A DNA stretch of 64,000 bases from a bacterium (GTDB lineage Bacteria; Bacillota; Bacilli; Lactobacillales; Streptococcaceae): the NCBI GenBank assembly GCA_905221205.1, contig CAJNCG010000001.1, forward strand, positions 558,001-622,000, written 5' to 3'. Below, piece by piece: positions 28,023 to 37,400 of this stretch (the stretch's first letter is position 1; each line of letters begins with the position of its first letter). The notes under the pieces were generated by a model that made no database searches, had not been told where the DNA came from, and worked only from the letters and a program-made list of their open reading frames with translations. The position numbers and the translations under genes were made by a program.

Positions 28023-28067
28023 TGTAATCGCTATCACAACTGTAGCATATCTGAGAAATCAATGCAA
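28023..28067 (-). promoter_or_regulatory. promoter and cre of the esterase relic
   Basis: Minus strand: -35 TTGCAT (28062-28067), 17-base spacer, extended -10 TGCTACAGT with TACAGT at 28039-28044, then a cre-like TGATAGCGATTACA (28023-28036) just downstream. Confidence 0.55.
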
Positions 28068-28142
28068 GAAAGAAGGATAAATAGAAAATGAATTTAGATT
28101 TTCTTACTTTTAGGATTGTGGATTGAAAGTAGTTTTAGAAAC

Positions 28143-28165
28143 AAAAAAAGAGCATTACGCCCTTT
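28143..28165 (-). terminator. terminator after the 23-residue ORF
   Basis: The 7-bp stem AAAGGGC/GCTCTTT (one G-U) with a 5-base loop is followed on the minus strand by a run of seven T (sharing bases with the stem). Confidence 0.65.
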
Positions 28166-28171
28166 CTTCTC

Positions 28172-28243
28172 CTATTCAATCTTAGTTTTTGCTTCTTTCT
28201 TTTGGAAAGTGGTTTGGTAATTTACTTTAATCGTTACTGTCAT
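28172..28243 (-). CDS. small ORF, 23 residues, unknown
   Basis: A 23-codon frame starting MTVTIKVNYQTT and ending AKTKIE, basic and without a membrane segment. ATG at 28243 follows GAGG at 8 bases. It has its own likely -10 (TATACT) and a terminator directly after it, so it looks like an independent short transcription unit downstream of recG. No family recognised; it may instead be part of a small RNA. Confidence 0.45.
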   Translation of the reverse strand: MTVTIKVNYQTTFQKKEAKTKIE

Positions 28244-28274
28244 ATGAGAGTCCTCGTTTCTTTTTGATGACTCT

Positions 28275-28329
28275 AGTATAAGGGCCAAACCTGAAAGCTA
28301 GCTTAAGTTTTCCTTAGAGAAAGCTTAAT
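28275..28329 (-). promoter_or_regulatory. promoter with three phased xTTAAG-like hexamers
   Basis: On the minus strand ATTAAG, TCTAAG and CTTAAG (28324-28329, 28313-28318, 28302-28307) are spaced by exactly 5 bases, an 11-base period. A -10 TATACT (28275-28280) follows 21 bases later. The spacing matches the CiaR-type direct repeat TTTAAG-N5-TTTAAG, though the hexamers are imperfect. The first hexamer overlaps the recG stop codon. Confidence 0.45.
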
Positions 28330-30340
28330 CTAGATGTTCTTTCTTTTCCAGATGAAGAGCAATCATACGCCATTCCGGATCCTCTTGCCAGCCTTCTATA
28401 GAACTAATGTAGCTAGCAACCTTTCTGGCTTCTTCTAAAATCGGAAAATCTTCGATAATATCAGCCACTTGGAACTCTGGAAGACCTGACTGTCTGGTTC
28501 CAAAAATCTCACCAGAACCCCTCATTTTCAAATCTTCCTCCGCAAGGACAAAACCATTGGTGGTTTCTGTCATGATGCGCATGCGGTCTTTCCCAGAATC
28601 AGTCTTGGGATTAGCAACGAGAACAGCATAAGACTGCTTGTCTCCCCGACCGACACGACCTCTGAGCTGGTGAAGCTGGCTGAGACCGAAGCGATCGGCA
28701 TCCATGATAATCATGACGGTCGCATTGGGAACATTAACCCCAACCTCGATAACCGTCGTCGAAACCAGAATATCCATCTTTCTCTCTTTGAAATCCTGCA
28801 TAATCTGGTCTTTTTCGTCACTCTTCATCTTACCGTGTAGAAGAGCCACTTCTGCCTTACCTGCAAAATGAGCTGTCAGCTCCTCAGATAAAGCAATAGC
28901 ATTTTTCAAATCCAGAGCTTCAGATTCTTCAATCAAGGGAGAGATGACATAGGCTTGTGAACCTTTTTGGATTTCTCCCTCTAACCAAGTCAAGACCTGA
29001 GGCAGCTGCTCATGCTTAATCCAGCGCGTCACAATAGGCTTCCGCCCTGCTGGCATCTGGTCGATAATGGAAACATCCATATCCCCAAAGGCTGTGATAG
29101 CCAGCGTCCGTGGAATTGGAGTCGCCGTCATCATGAGAACGTCTGGGTTGTCGCCTTTTTCCCGTAAAATCCGCCTTTGCCCCACACCAAAACGGTGCTG
29201 CTCATCGATAATAATCAATCCAAGACGAGCATAATCTACCCCATCCTGAATCAGAGCGTGGGTTCCGATAATCAAATCAGCCTCACCCTTGGCAATTGTC
29301 TCCAAGACTTCTCTTTTTTCTGCAGCTTTTAAGGAACCTGTCAAGAGAGCGAGTTTCAAGTCAGGAAAAAGACCCTTCAAACTCTCAAAATGCTGCTCTG
29401 CGAGAATCTCTGTTGGCACCATGAGAGCAGCTTGATAACCAGCTGTCACCGCTGCAAACATGGCCAAGCCAGCGACTACCGTTTTCCCGCTCCCCACATC
29501 TCCTTGCAAGAGACGATTCATGTGGTGGTCGGACTTCATGTCTGTCAAAATTTCCTGCAAACTCTTTTCCTGAGCTTGGGTCAAGGCAAAAGGCAGACTT
29601 TCCTTGACTGCTGTCACTTTTTCCTGAGACCAGTTCAGAACCAGACCGCTTCCATGAACTCTGTTTTCAGACTTGAGCGTCTGCAATTGCATTTGGAAGT
29701 AAAAGAGTTCCTCAAACTTGATACGGCGAAGGGCCTGCTTGTATTCTGCCAAATCCTTGGGGAAATGCATGGCGCGAACAGCCTGACAACGGGACATGAG
29801 TTTGTATTTGTCTAGCAAAGACTGGGGCAGATTTTCCTCAATCAAGAGGTCCAGCCCCTGATCAAAGGCCGTCTTGATAACCTTGACCAGACTGGCCTGA
29901 CTAATCCCCTGAGCCAGACGATAGACAGGCTGGAGATCATCCTCTACCTGAGCCAGAACCTTCATCCCTGTCAGACTAGCCTTGGCGCGGTCCCATTTTC
30001 CAAATACGGCAAGGGTTGCTCCCAGCTCTATCTTATCAGCCAGATAGGGCTGATTAAAGAAATTCACTGCAAAAACGACTTCTCCCTGCTTGAGACTAAA
30101 ACGCAGGCGATTACGCTTGAAACCATAATACTGGACACTGGCAGGAGTCACGACTTGACCAGACAGAACCGCCTTTTCGCCGTCTTCCAGCTCCAGCACC
30201 TGCTTGGTCTTGAAGTCTTCATAACGGAAAGGAAAGTAGAGCAAGAGGTCTTGCAAGTTTTCAATTCCTAGTTTGGCGTACTTTTCTGCTGACTTTGGTC
30301 CCACACCAGGTAAGACATGCAAGGGTTGATGTAGATTCAT
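28325..30340 (-). CDS. recG: ATP-dependent DNA helicase RecG
   Basis: Branch-migration helicase for stalled forks and Holliday junctions, 671 residues. The ATG at 30340 (MNLHQPLHVLPGVGPKSAEKY) follows AGGAGTGG; the frame's extra upstream codons are not needed. Wedge/OB domain at the N-terminus, Walker A GDVGSGKTVVAGLA, DEQHRFGV, TATPIPRT, and the C-terminal helicase motif QLRGRVGRG are all present. Last gene of the DAHP-acpS-alr-recG operon, 17 bases after alr. Confidence 0.96.
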   Translation of the reverse strand: MNLHQPLHVLPGVGPKSAEKYAKLGIENLQDLLLYFPFRYEDFKTKQVLELEDGEKAVLSGQVVTPASVQYYGFKRNRLRFSLKQGEVVFAVNFFNQPYLADKIELGATLAVFGKWDRAKASLTGMKVLAQVEDDLQPVYRLAQGISQASLVKVIKTAFDQGLDLLIEENLPQSLLDKYKLMSRCQAVRAMHFPKDLAEYKQALRRIKFEELFYFQMQLQTLKSENRVHGSGLVLNWSQEKVTAVKESLPFALTQAQEKSLQEILTDMKSDHHMNRLLQGDVGSGKTVVAGLAMFAAVTAGYQAALMVPTEILAEQHFESLKGLFPDLKLALLTGSLKAAEKREVLETIAKGEADLIIGTHALIQDGVDYARLGLIIIDEQHRFGVGQRRILREKGDNPDVLMMTATPIPRTLAITAFGDMDVSIIDQMPAGRKPIVTRWIKHEQLPQVLTWLEGEIQKGSQAYVISPLIEESEALDLKNAIALSEELTAHFAGKAEVALLHGKMKSDEKDQIMQDFKERKMDILVSTTVIEVGVNVPNATVMIIMDADRFGLSQLHQLRGRVGRGDKQSYAVLVANPKTDSGKDRMRIMTETTNGFVLAEEDLKMRGSGEIFGTRQSGLPEFQVADIIEDFPILEEARKVASYISSIEGWQEDPEWRMIALHLEKKEHLD

Positions 30341-30357
30341 GCTCCACTCCTTTCTTT

Positions 30358-31461
30358 TTAATAATATTCTCTCGGAATGCGATCGCTGAGGAGACAAACC
30401 ACCTCATAGTTAATAGTGCCACGGTAGGCAGCTACCTGAGTTGCTGTGATTTCCTTGTCTCCGTTGGTGCCAATCAAAGTTACCTTTGTTCCCAGCGGAT
30501 AAGTCTTAGGCAAACGAATGGTAATTTGGTCCATGGATACTCGTCCAACGATTGGGCAAACTTGGCCATCTACCAAGACAGTGAAATTCTGCATATCTCG
30601 TGTCCAACCATCCGCATAGCCGATTGGAACGGTCGCGATGACTTGCTCGCTGTCCGCTTGATAGGTAGCTCCATAGCCCATGCAAGCTCCAGCTGGAACT
30701 GTCTTGACATGAACCAAGGCAGATTCTAAGGTCAAGGCTGGAGTCAAGTTATAGGGTAAGTCCAAGACTTCTCCGCTCGGATTGAGACCATACATGGCAT
30801 CTCCCATACGGACGGCGTTAAAAATGGTCTCTGCATGCCAAAGAGTCGTTGCCGAGTTGCTGGCATGAACCAGTTCTGGAACTCCCTTCATACTGGCCAA
30901 AATAGTTTTAAAGCGTTCTAACTGGGCATTAAAATAAGTATCTGATTCCTCATCCGCAGTAGCAAAGTGGGTAAAAATCCCCTCAACATGCGCACCGTGG
31001 TGTTGGAGCAAGTCTTGAGCCTGATCAGCCTCACTGGCCTCTCGGAAACCAATTCGTCCCATGCCTGAGTCAATCTTGAGATGGACTGTCAAACCTGTTA
31101 GGTCTGCTTCCTTAACTAAGAGTGCTTGAATCCACTCCAGCCCAGCCACTGTCAAGGTGATGTCATATTCTTTAGCTAGAGCAACAGCTTCGATTTCAGA
31201 AACTCCTAAAATAAGGATTTTTTTGCTGAGTCCAGCCTGTCTGAGTTCAATGGCTTCATCTATATTAGAAACGCAAAAACCATCGACATCATCTTGAATA
31301 GCCTTGGCAACGGCAACAGCTCCATGCCCATAAGCATTGGCCTTGACCACTGCAAATTTGAGCGTTCCCTCGGGGATATGAGCTCCCATTTGTTGAATGT
31401 TTTGTCGAATAGCTCCCAGATGAATCAGAGCCTTGGTTGGTCTATGTGGACTAGCTTTCAT
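30358..31461 (-). CDS. alr: alanine racemase
   Basis: PLP enzyme that makes D-alanine for the wall, feeding Ddl. 367 residues from the ATG at 31461, preceded by GGAGG. PLP lysine is Lys40 in [10 protein letters not shown]; the second catalytic base lies in [11 protein letters not shown]. Overlaps the end of acpS by 11 bases, which indicates coupling. Confidence 0.96.
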   Translation of the reverse strand: MKASPHRPTKALIHLGAIRQNIQQMGAHIPEGTLKFAVVKANAYGHGAVAVAKAIQDDVDGFCVSNIDEAIELRQAGLSKKILILGVSEIEAVALAKEYDITLTVAGLEWIQALLVKEADLTGLTVHLKIDSGMGRIGFREASEADQAQDLLQHHGAHVEGIFTHFATADEESDTYFNAQLERFKTILASMKGVPELVHASNSATTLWHAETIFNAVRMGDAMYGLNPSGEVLDLPYNLTPALTLESALVHVKTVPAGACMGYGATYQADSEQVIATVPIGYADGWTRDMQNFTVLVDGQVCPIVGRVSMDQITIRLPKTYPLGTKVTLIGTNGDKEITATQVAAYRGTINYEVVCLLSDRIPREYY

Positions 31462-31813
31462 GATTTTCCTCCAAAATGACACTGGCTGTCACAAACTGAT
31501 CTGTATGGCTGATAGACAGCCAAATCTTTCCTGAAAACGGTGACTGACTAAAATAAGGCGCCCCGCGTTCATTGTTCAAGACTTCCAAATCCTGAAAACC
31601 GAGCTTGCCAATGCCCGTTCCCATAGCCTTGGAAAAGGCCTCCTTAGCCGACCAGCGACCAGCCAAATATTCAATCTGTCTGCGCCCTTTGAGACTGGTG
31701 AAGCGTTCTATTTCCTTAGCAGTCAGCACGCGCTTGGCAAATCCTTCATGTCGTGTAACTGCTCTTTCTATCGAAGCTAATTCCTCGATATCAATTCCGT
31801 GTCCAACTATCAT
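31451..31813 (-). CDS. acpS: holo-[acyl-carrier-protein] synthase
   Basis: Transfers phosphopantetheine from CoA to ACP. ATG at 31813 ([11 protein letters not shown]) gives 120 residues, the family's normal length; the longer frame upstream runs through the preceding DAHP gene. Metal-binding Asp in GIDIEE and Glu in [14 protein letters not shown] are present. The ribosome-binding site is weak (GATGAG); an ATG two codons earlier is an alternative. Confidence 0.94.
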   Translation of the reverse strand: MIVGHGIDIEELASIERAVTRHEGFAKRVLTAKEIERFTSLKGRRQIEYLAGRWSAKEAFSKAMGTGIGKLGFQDLEVLNNERGAPYFSQSPFSGKIWLSISHTDQFVTASVILEENHES

Positions 31814-31820
31814 TCTCATC

Positions 31821-31846
31821 AAAAGGAGTTGAGATTCCCCAACTCC
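31821..31846 (-). terminator. hairpin between DAHP synthase and acpS
   Basis: A 7-bp stem GGAGTTG/CAACTCC with an 8-base loop is followed on the minus strand by TTTT. It is a weak terminator or attenuator inside an operon. Confidence 0.4.
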
Positions 31847-31857
31847 ATCCTTTTCAC

Positions 31858-32889
31858 TTATTTTGTCAAGGTAGCATAAATCTCTTCTACCAAAGCCTCT
31901 GTGTTTTCCCAACCTAGGCAAGGATCGGTAATAGAGCAACCAAAGACCTCTGGTTGGTTTTGACGACCATCTGCTAGGTAGGATTCAATCATAAAGCCTC
32001 GAACTGTCTTTTTGATTTTCTCGTTCCAATCACGATTTTGCAAGGTCTTACGAACCACTCGAATCTGCTCCATATATTGCTTGCCTGAGTTATCATGGTT
32101 GGTATCAATGAGGATAAAGGGATTTTCAAGTCCCATGGCTTCATAGCGTTCAATGGCATTTAGCAAAGTTTCATAGTAAAAGTTAGGCTCATTTTTTCCA
32201 TATTCATTGACTGCTCCACGAAGTATAACGTGGGCTAAAGGATTTCCTGAAGTCTCAACTTCTTGGCCATGGAAAAGGAAGGTCTGTTTGTTTTGAGCAG
32301 CATAGATACCGTTAAACATGACTCCGAGATTTCCTGAGGTTGGATTTTTCATCCCAACCGGTGCATCAATCCCTGAGGCCACAAAGCGGTGCTCTTGGTC
32401 TTCCACAGAACGAGCCCCTACAGCATGGTAGCTGACCAAATCATCTACCAATACCAGATTTGACGGATAAAGCATCTCATCTGCCGTTGTCAAACCAGTC
32501 TCTGTAATCACGCGATAGTGCAACTGGCGTACAGCCTGCAAGCCATTAATCAGACTTGGAGCCTTAGAAGTATCTGGCTGGTGTACCAAACCTTTATAGC
32601 CGTCTCCGTTGGTGCGTGGTTTAGCTGTATAAACACGCATAACCATGAAAATCTTGTCCGCCACCTTCTTTTGCAAGGCGGATAAACGGCGGGCATATTC
32701 CAAGACAGCCTCTTCATTGTCAGAAGAGCAAGGACCAATCACCAAAAGGATACGGTCATCTTCTCCTGAAATAATGTCTGCCAATTCTCTATCACGACGC
32801 TCCTTTAGTCGCAAGGCTTCCGCAGACAATTGAGTTTCTGCCTTGATTGCTTCAATATCGATTTCTTGACCTTTTTCAATAAATGCCAT
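31858..32889 (-). CDS. 3-deoxy-7-phosphoheptulonate (DAHP) synthase, class I (copy B)
   Basis: First step of the shikimate pathway: PEP plus erythrose-4-phosphate to DAHP. 343 residues of the AroF/G/H type with [44 protein letters not shown] and [15 protein letters not shown]. It follows its tandem paralogue by one base and precedes acpS. Which inhibitor (Tyr, Phe, Trp) controls it cannot be read reliably. Confidence 0.94.
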   Translation of the reverse strand: MAFIEKGQEIDIEAIKAETQLSAEALRLKERRDRELADIISGEDDRILLVIGPCSSDNEEAVLEYARRLSALQKKVADKIFMVMRVYTAKPRTNGDGYKGLVHQPDTSKAPSLINGLQAVRQLHYRVITETGLTTADEMLYPSNLVLVDDLVSYHAVGARSVEDQEHRFVASGIDAPVGMKNPTSGNLGVMFNGIYAAQNKQTFLFHGQEVETSGNPLAHVILRGAVNEYGKNEPNFYYETLLNAIERYEAMGLENPFILIDTNHDNSGKQYMEQIRVVRKTLQNRDWNEKIKKTVRGFMIESYLADGRQNQPEVFGCSITDPCLGWENTEALVEEIYATLTK

Positions 32890-32890
32890 A

Positions 32891-33922
32891 CTATTCTCCT
32901 AGCGTTTGGTAGATTTCTCTGACAAGGGCTTCCGTATTTTCCCAGCCTAGACAAGGGTCTGTGATAGACTTGCCAAATACTTCCGGTTCGTTTTGACGGC
33001 CGTCTTCGAGATAAGACTCAATCATAAAGCCACGAACGTACTGCTTGATTTTTTCATTCCAATCACGGTTAATCAAGGTCTGGCGGACAATTCGAATCTG
33101 GTCCATATATTGCTTACCAGAATTGTCATGATTGGTGTCCACAATGATAAAGGGATTTTCCAAGCCCATTTTCTCATACTGGGCAATGGTATCCATCAAA
33201 TTATCATAGTAGTAGTTAGGAATATTCTTACCATACTCATTGATTGCTCCACGAAGAATGGCGTGCGAAAGCGGGTTCCCAGTTGTTTCCACTTCTTTTC
33301 CTAGGAAAAGGAAGCTTTGTTTGTTTTGAGCAGCATAAATCCCATTAAACATAACATTGAGATTTCCAGAGGTTGGATTTTTAAACCCAGTCGCGAAATC
33401 TGCCCCACTTGCCACAAAGCGGTGTTGCTGGTCTTCAACTGAACGGGCACCAACCGCCATGTAAGAAATCAAATCATCTACAAGAGGAAGATTTTCAGGA
33501 TAAAGCATTTCATCAGCCGTTGTCATGCCTGTTTCTGTGATGACACGATAGTGAAGATGGCGAACAGCTTTAATCCCGTTGATGAGGCTTGGTGCTTCTG
33601 TCGCATTAGGCTGGTGAATCAATCCCTTGTAACCATCTCCGTTGGTACGGGGTTTGGCAGTGTAAACACGCATAACCATAAAGATACGGTCTGCTACTTC
33701 TTCTTGCAAAGCTGCCAAACGCTTAGCGTACTCAAGGACAGCTTCTTCATTGTCAGATGAGCATGGCCCGATTACCAAGAGAATTCGCTGGTCTTCTCCA
33801 CGTATAATGGCTTCTAGCTCTTGATCGCGCTGTGATTTTCTCTCCAAAGCTTGGCCTTCTAATTTTGATAAGGCACAAACTTCTTCAATATTAATTTTAG
33901 GACTTTTTGCTGTAAATACCAT
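32891..33922 (-). CDS. 3-deoxy-7-phosphoheptulonate (DAHP) synthase, class I (copy A)
   Basis: Paralogue of the next gene, also 343 residues, with the same motifs ([32 protein letters not shown]). The two copies diverge at the first 30 residues and at scattered positions around 175-215, where feedback-site residues lie in this family. AAGGAG precedes the ATG. First gene of the operon, after the secA terminator. Confidence 0.94.
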   Translation of the reverse strand: MVFTAKSPKINIEEVCALSKLEGQALERKSQRDQELEAIIRGEDQRILLVIGPCSSDNEEAVLEYAKRLAALQEEVADRIFMVMRVYTAKPRTNGDGYKGLIHQPNATEAPSLINGIKAVRHLHYRVITETGMTTADEMLYPENLPLVDDLISYMAVGARSVEDQQHRFVASGADFATGFKNPTSGNLNVMFNGIYAAQNKQSFLFLGKEVETTGNPLSHAILRGAINEYGKNIPNYYYDNLMDTIAQYEKMGLENPFIIVDTNHDNSGKQYMDQIRIVRQTLINRDWNEKIKQYVRGFMIESYLEDGRQNEPEVFGKSITDPCLGWENTEALVREIYQTLGE

Positions 33923-33937
33923 AACTCATCTCCTTAT

Positions 33938-33984
33938 AAATCAAACGGATACCAAGTAAAAATTTACTTTTCACAAGGTATCCG
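33938..33984 (-). terminator. terminator of secA
   Basis: The minus strand has an 8-bp stem CGGATACC/GGTATCCG enclosing an inner AAGTAAA/TTTACTT stem, followed by TTTGATTT, 18 bases after the secA stop. Confidence 0.75.
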
Positions 33985-34002
33985 CCTCTAAACTATCTCA
34001 TT

Positions 34003-36516
34003 TTATTGTCTTTTACCGTGACAGTTTTTAAACTTCTTACCAGAACCACATGGGCAAAGTTCATTCCGTCCAATCTGACTCAAATCCAGATTTTCAGGCA
34101 TATTTGCTTGGTGGGCAGCGATATTGCGAGTCGCTGTTGTACTGATATGGTGTTCTGCTTGTGGTCTTTCTTGTTCATGAATTTGTGCTTTCATCATCAA
34201 ACGTGTCACATCAAACTCAATCGAACCAATCATATCATTAAACATACGGAAACCTTCTGCCTGATACTCAACAACTGGGTTGTTCTGAGCATAGCCACGA
34301 AGTCCAACCGCATTACGCAATTGATCGAGGGCATCGATATGATCTGTCCACTTGTTATCTACCACTCGTAGAATCAACACTTTTTGGAATTCTTTAACTG
34401 CTTCTTCATCACGTAGTTTTGAAACCTGACTATCGTAAACTTGCAAGGCACGTTGGAAGAGCTCTTCCTTAATGGCCTTATCAGACAAGCCTGACAAGTC
34501 TTCGATTGAAATCGAATCTTCTGGAAGCAAGTTGTACTTAGCAAAGTTCAAAATTGCTTCTAGTTTTTCATCTTGTTTGGCACGCGCATGACCATCAACG
34601 ACACGACCAATCGTGCGTTTGATCATAGCCTGAATTTCAGGTGCCAAGTCACGATCTGCAGTGATGACATCGTAACGTTGAGCATAGATAATCTCACGTT
34701 GTTCACGCATGACATCGTCATATTGAAGGACTTGTTTACGGGTATCGTAGTTATTTCCTTCGACGCGTTTTTGCGCTGCTTCAACCTGACGTGTCAACAT
34801 ACGAGACTCAATCGCCTCCTCAGACATGTTCAAGCGTTCAAAGATTCCCTTCAAACGTTCAGAACCAAAACGTTTCATCAAATCATCTTCAAGAGATAGG
34901 TAGAATTGTGACTCACCTGGATCTCCTTGACGACCTGAACGCCCACGAAGCTGATTATCGATACGACGGCTTTCATGGCGTTCTGTACCGATAACACAAA
35001 GTCCTCCAAGTTCACGAACTCCTTCACCAAGCTTGATGTCAGTACCACGGCCGGCCATGTTGGTCGCGATAGTAACGGCACCACGTTGACCAGCATTCAT
35101 GATGATTTGAGCTTCTTTATAGTGGTTTTTGGCATTCAATACTTCGTGAGGAACGCCAGCTGCGACCAATTTCTTAGAAATATAGTCACTAGTTTCAACC
35201 GCTACTGTACCAACCAAGACAGGCTGACCTTTTTGGTAACGAGCCTTAACGTCTTCGACAACCGCTTTAAACTTAGCTTCAATGCTAGCAAAAAGTAGGT
35301 CTGGATGGTCAATACGTTGAACAGGACGGTTTGTTGGGATTGGAATAACACGAATGTTGTAAATTTCACGGAATTCTTCTTCCTCAGTCTTACCTGTACC
35401 CGTCATACCAGACAATTTCTTGTACATACGGAAGAGGTTTTGGTAAGTGATTGAGGCAGATGTCTTGGTTTCATCCTGAATTGGTACACCTTCTTTGGCT
35501 TCAATAGCTTGGTGCAAGCCATCAGAATAACGACGACCTTCCATGGTACGACCTGTAAATTGGTCGACAATCAAGATTTCTTGCTCTTCGCTTACCACAT
35601 AGTCAATATCGAGAAGCATGATGTAATTAGCACGAAGGGCATTATCAATAAAGTGAGTCAAAGCCACATTTTCGATATCATAGAGGTTTTCAAGCTTGAA
35701 GTAGCTTTCCGCCTTGTCAATACCTGAATCAGACAAACCAATAGTCTTAGACTGCACATCAATGATGTAGTCGTCTTTGTCCAAAGATTTTACATAGTGG
35801 TCTGCCATGTGGTAGAGCTGACTGGTTTCAACCGCGTTAGCACCTGATACGATCAAAGGTGTACGGGCCTCGTCAATCAAGATAGAGTCAACCTCATCGA
35901 CCAAGGCATAGTTGAGCGGACGTTGTACCATGTTTTCAGCACGAACGACCATGTTATCACGAAGGTAGTCAAATCCGATTTCTGAGTTGGTTGAATAGGT
36001 GATATCACACTCATAGGCTTCTTTTTTCTCCATTGGAGATTTGGCAGCCAAGTTAATTCCTACTGACAAACCAAGCCATGAGTACAATTCACCCATCTCA
36101 GTTGCGTCACGTTCTGACAGGTATTCATTGACCGTAACTACGTGGACCCCTTTACCTGAAAGGGCGTTGAGGTATACTGGCATAGTCGCAGTTAAGGTTT
36201 TCCCTTCCCCTGTACGCATCTCTGGCACGTCACCATGGTGAAGAACGATTCCCCCCATAACCTGAACCTTATATGGGAAGAGGCCTAGGACACGTTTGGC
36301 ACCCTCACGGACAACCGCAAATGCTTCATAAAGCAGTGAATCAAGTGATTCTCCATTTTGATAACGTTCTTTAAATTCAACTGTTTTTGCTTTCAGTTGG
36401 TCATCTGTCAAAGCAGCCATTTGGTCTTCATATTTGAAAACCTTGTCAGCCATCTTTTCCAGACGACGGATTTCTCCTTTATCATTTTCGATAATTGTTT
36501 TTAAAATATTAGCCAT
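34003..36516 (-). CDS. secA: preprotein translocase ATPase SecA
   Basis: Motor of the Sec export system, 837 residues. Walker A MRTGEGKT, the [15 protein letters not shown] region, the preprotein cross-linking domain, [15 protein letters not shown], and a C-terminal SEC-C zinc motif ([14 protein letters not shown]) are present. It is the housekeeping SecA; the streptococcal SecA2 paralogue is shorter and lacks SEC-C. Flanked by a small membrane protein gene upstream. Confidence 0.98.
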   Translation of the reverse strand: MANILKTIIENDKGEIRRLEKMADKVFKYEDQMAALTDDQLKAKTVEFKERYQNGESLDSLLYEAFAVVREGAKRVLGLFPYKVQVMGGIVLHHGDVPEMRTGEGKTLTATMPVYLNALSGKGVHVVTVNEYLSERDATEMGELYSWLGLSVGINLAAKSPMEKKEAYECDITYSTNSEIGFDYLRDNMVVRAENMVQRPLNYALVDEVDSILIDEARTPLIVSGANAVETSQLYHMADHYVKSLDKDDYIIDVQSKTIGLSDSGIDKAESYFKLENLYDIENVALTHFIDNALRANYIMLLDIDYVVSEEQEILIVDQFTGRTMEGRRYSDGLHQAIEAKEGVPIQDETKTSASITYQNLFRMYKKLSGMTGTGKTEEEEFREIYNIRVIPIPTNRPVQRIDHPDLLFASIEAKFKAVVEDVKARYQKGQPVLVGTVAVETSDYISKKLVAAGVPHEVLNAKNHYKEAQIIMNAGQRGAVTIATNMAGRGTDIKLGEGVRELGGLCVIGTERHESRRIDNQLRGRSGRQGDPGESQFYLSLEDDLMKRFGSERLKGIFERLNMSEEAIESRMLTRQVEAAQKRVEGNNYDTRKQVLQYDDVMREQREIIYAQRYDVITADRDLAPEIQAMIKRTIGRVVDGHARAKQDEKLEAILNFAKYNLLPEDSISIEDLSGLSDKAIKEELFQRALQVYDSQVSKLRDEEAVKEFQKVLILRVVDNKWTDHIDALDQLRNAVGLRGYAQNNPVVEYQAEGFRMFNDMIGSIEFDVTRLMMKAQIHEQERPQAEHHISTTATRNIAAHQANMPENLDLSQIGRNELCPCGSGKKFKNCHGKRQ

Positions 36517-36614
36517 GTTTTTCCTTACTTTAAATTCCGAATATTTTAGAATGTTCTTTTAATTTTAGCACAATTACTGATTATTTTCAAGGAAGAATCC
36601 CCATTTTGAAAAGG

Positions 36615-36645
36615 AAAAAGAGGCTAGTTTCCAAGCTAACCTCTC
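36615..36645 (-). terminator. terminator after the 95-residue membrane protein gene
   Basis: A 9-bp stem AGAGGTTAG/CTAGCCTCT (one G-U) on the minus strand is followed by TTTTTCC. Confidence 0.7.
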
Positions 36646-36661
36646 TGACTTTTATGATACT

Positions 36662-36949
36662 TTAATTGCCAAAAATCGGCAAAATTGCAAATAGGATAAA
36701 TAGATTAATCCAAAGAGAAAAACAGCAGATCAATCCAAAAACAAAGAGACTGACTTTCTTGGACAGCAAGGCCATCAAAATAGACAGAATACCAAAAACT
36801 AGCAAGACTTTCTGTATGCTGAAGAGGTCAATCTTTCCCCCCAGAATCGGACTGCCCCAAGGAAGAAAGAAGAAAGCAATCCAGATCAACAGAACTAAAC
36901 CAATATAGACCTTGGAATAACGTGTAATAAATGATTTTAGATGTGCCAT
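36662..36949 (-). CDS. small hydrophobic membrane protein, unknown
   Basis: 95 residues with three likely membrane helices (about 15-31, 45-62 and 66-92), a basic N-terminus (MAHLKSFITRYSK) and no cysteine-rich or enzymatic motif. No family recognised. It ends 17 bases before a terminator and begins 32 bases after the next membrane-protein gene, so the two probably form a small unit between der and secA. GGAGGTAGC precedes the ATG. Confidence 0.65.
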   Translation of the reverse strand: MAHLKSFITRYSKVYIGLVLLIWIAFFFLPWGSPILGGKIDLFSIQKVLLVFGILSILMALLSKKVSLFVFGLICCFSLWINLFILFAILPIFGN

Positions 36950-36981
36950 AAGCTACCTCCTATCAATAAAAACAATATAAA

Positions 36982-37326
36982 TCAATGCCTTCTCGCTTTA
37001 GACTTTCCTAACTCCTTTCTTAGTCTAAGCATTTTTTTGAAACAGGAATAAATTAACCTGTTAATACTAATAGCTAGCAGAATAAAAAGAAACCAAATAC
37101 CCAAAGACCTGATATCTGTCCAATTTTTTAAAAGTATAGTGATAAAAAAGATTGAAACAACTGCCATGAATATTCCAAGCAAGGCAAAGAGCGGAAAATA
37201 AAACCAGTAAAAATAGTAAAATATTGGGAAAAACTTACTATTTCTGTTGGCCTTTTCAATCCAGTTATCAAAATAAAAGTAAGGTGCTAAAAGTAAGAAT
37301 TTAAACAAATGTTCCATCATCGACAC
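36982..37326 (-). CDS. small aromatic-rich membrane protein, unknown
   Basis: 114 residues rich in Phe and Tyr (FFPIFYYFYWFYFPLFALLG), with two or three membrane helices and a strongly basic tail (RLRKELGKSKARRH). No family recognised. The upstream neighbour is the der terminator. Sequence looks more AT-rich than der, which suggests accessory origin, but this is only an impression. Confidence 0.6.
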   Translation of the reverse strand: MSMMEHLFKFLLLAPYFYFDNWIEKANRNSKFFPIFYYFYWFYFPLFALLGIFMAVVSIFFITILLKNWTDIRSLGIWFLFILLAISINRLIYSCFKKMLRLRKELGKSKARRH

Positions 37327-37363
37327 CTCACTTTGATAGCGTTTTCTTCACCTTCATTCTATC

Positions 37364-37391
37364 AAAAAAATCTGGAAATGTCATTCCAGAT
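37364..37391 (-). terminator. terminator of the nrdR-dnaB-dnaI-der operon
   Basis: The minus strand has an 8-bp stem ATCTGGAA/TTCCAGAT with a short loop and a run of seven T, just after the der stop. Confidence 0.85.
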
Positions 37392-37400
37392 TCTGCTTTG

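Noticed and set aside
28120..28330. CRISPR-like array from the phased hexamers
   Set aside because: Repeats are 6 bases in an 11-base period within a promoter; there are no spacers or cas genes.
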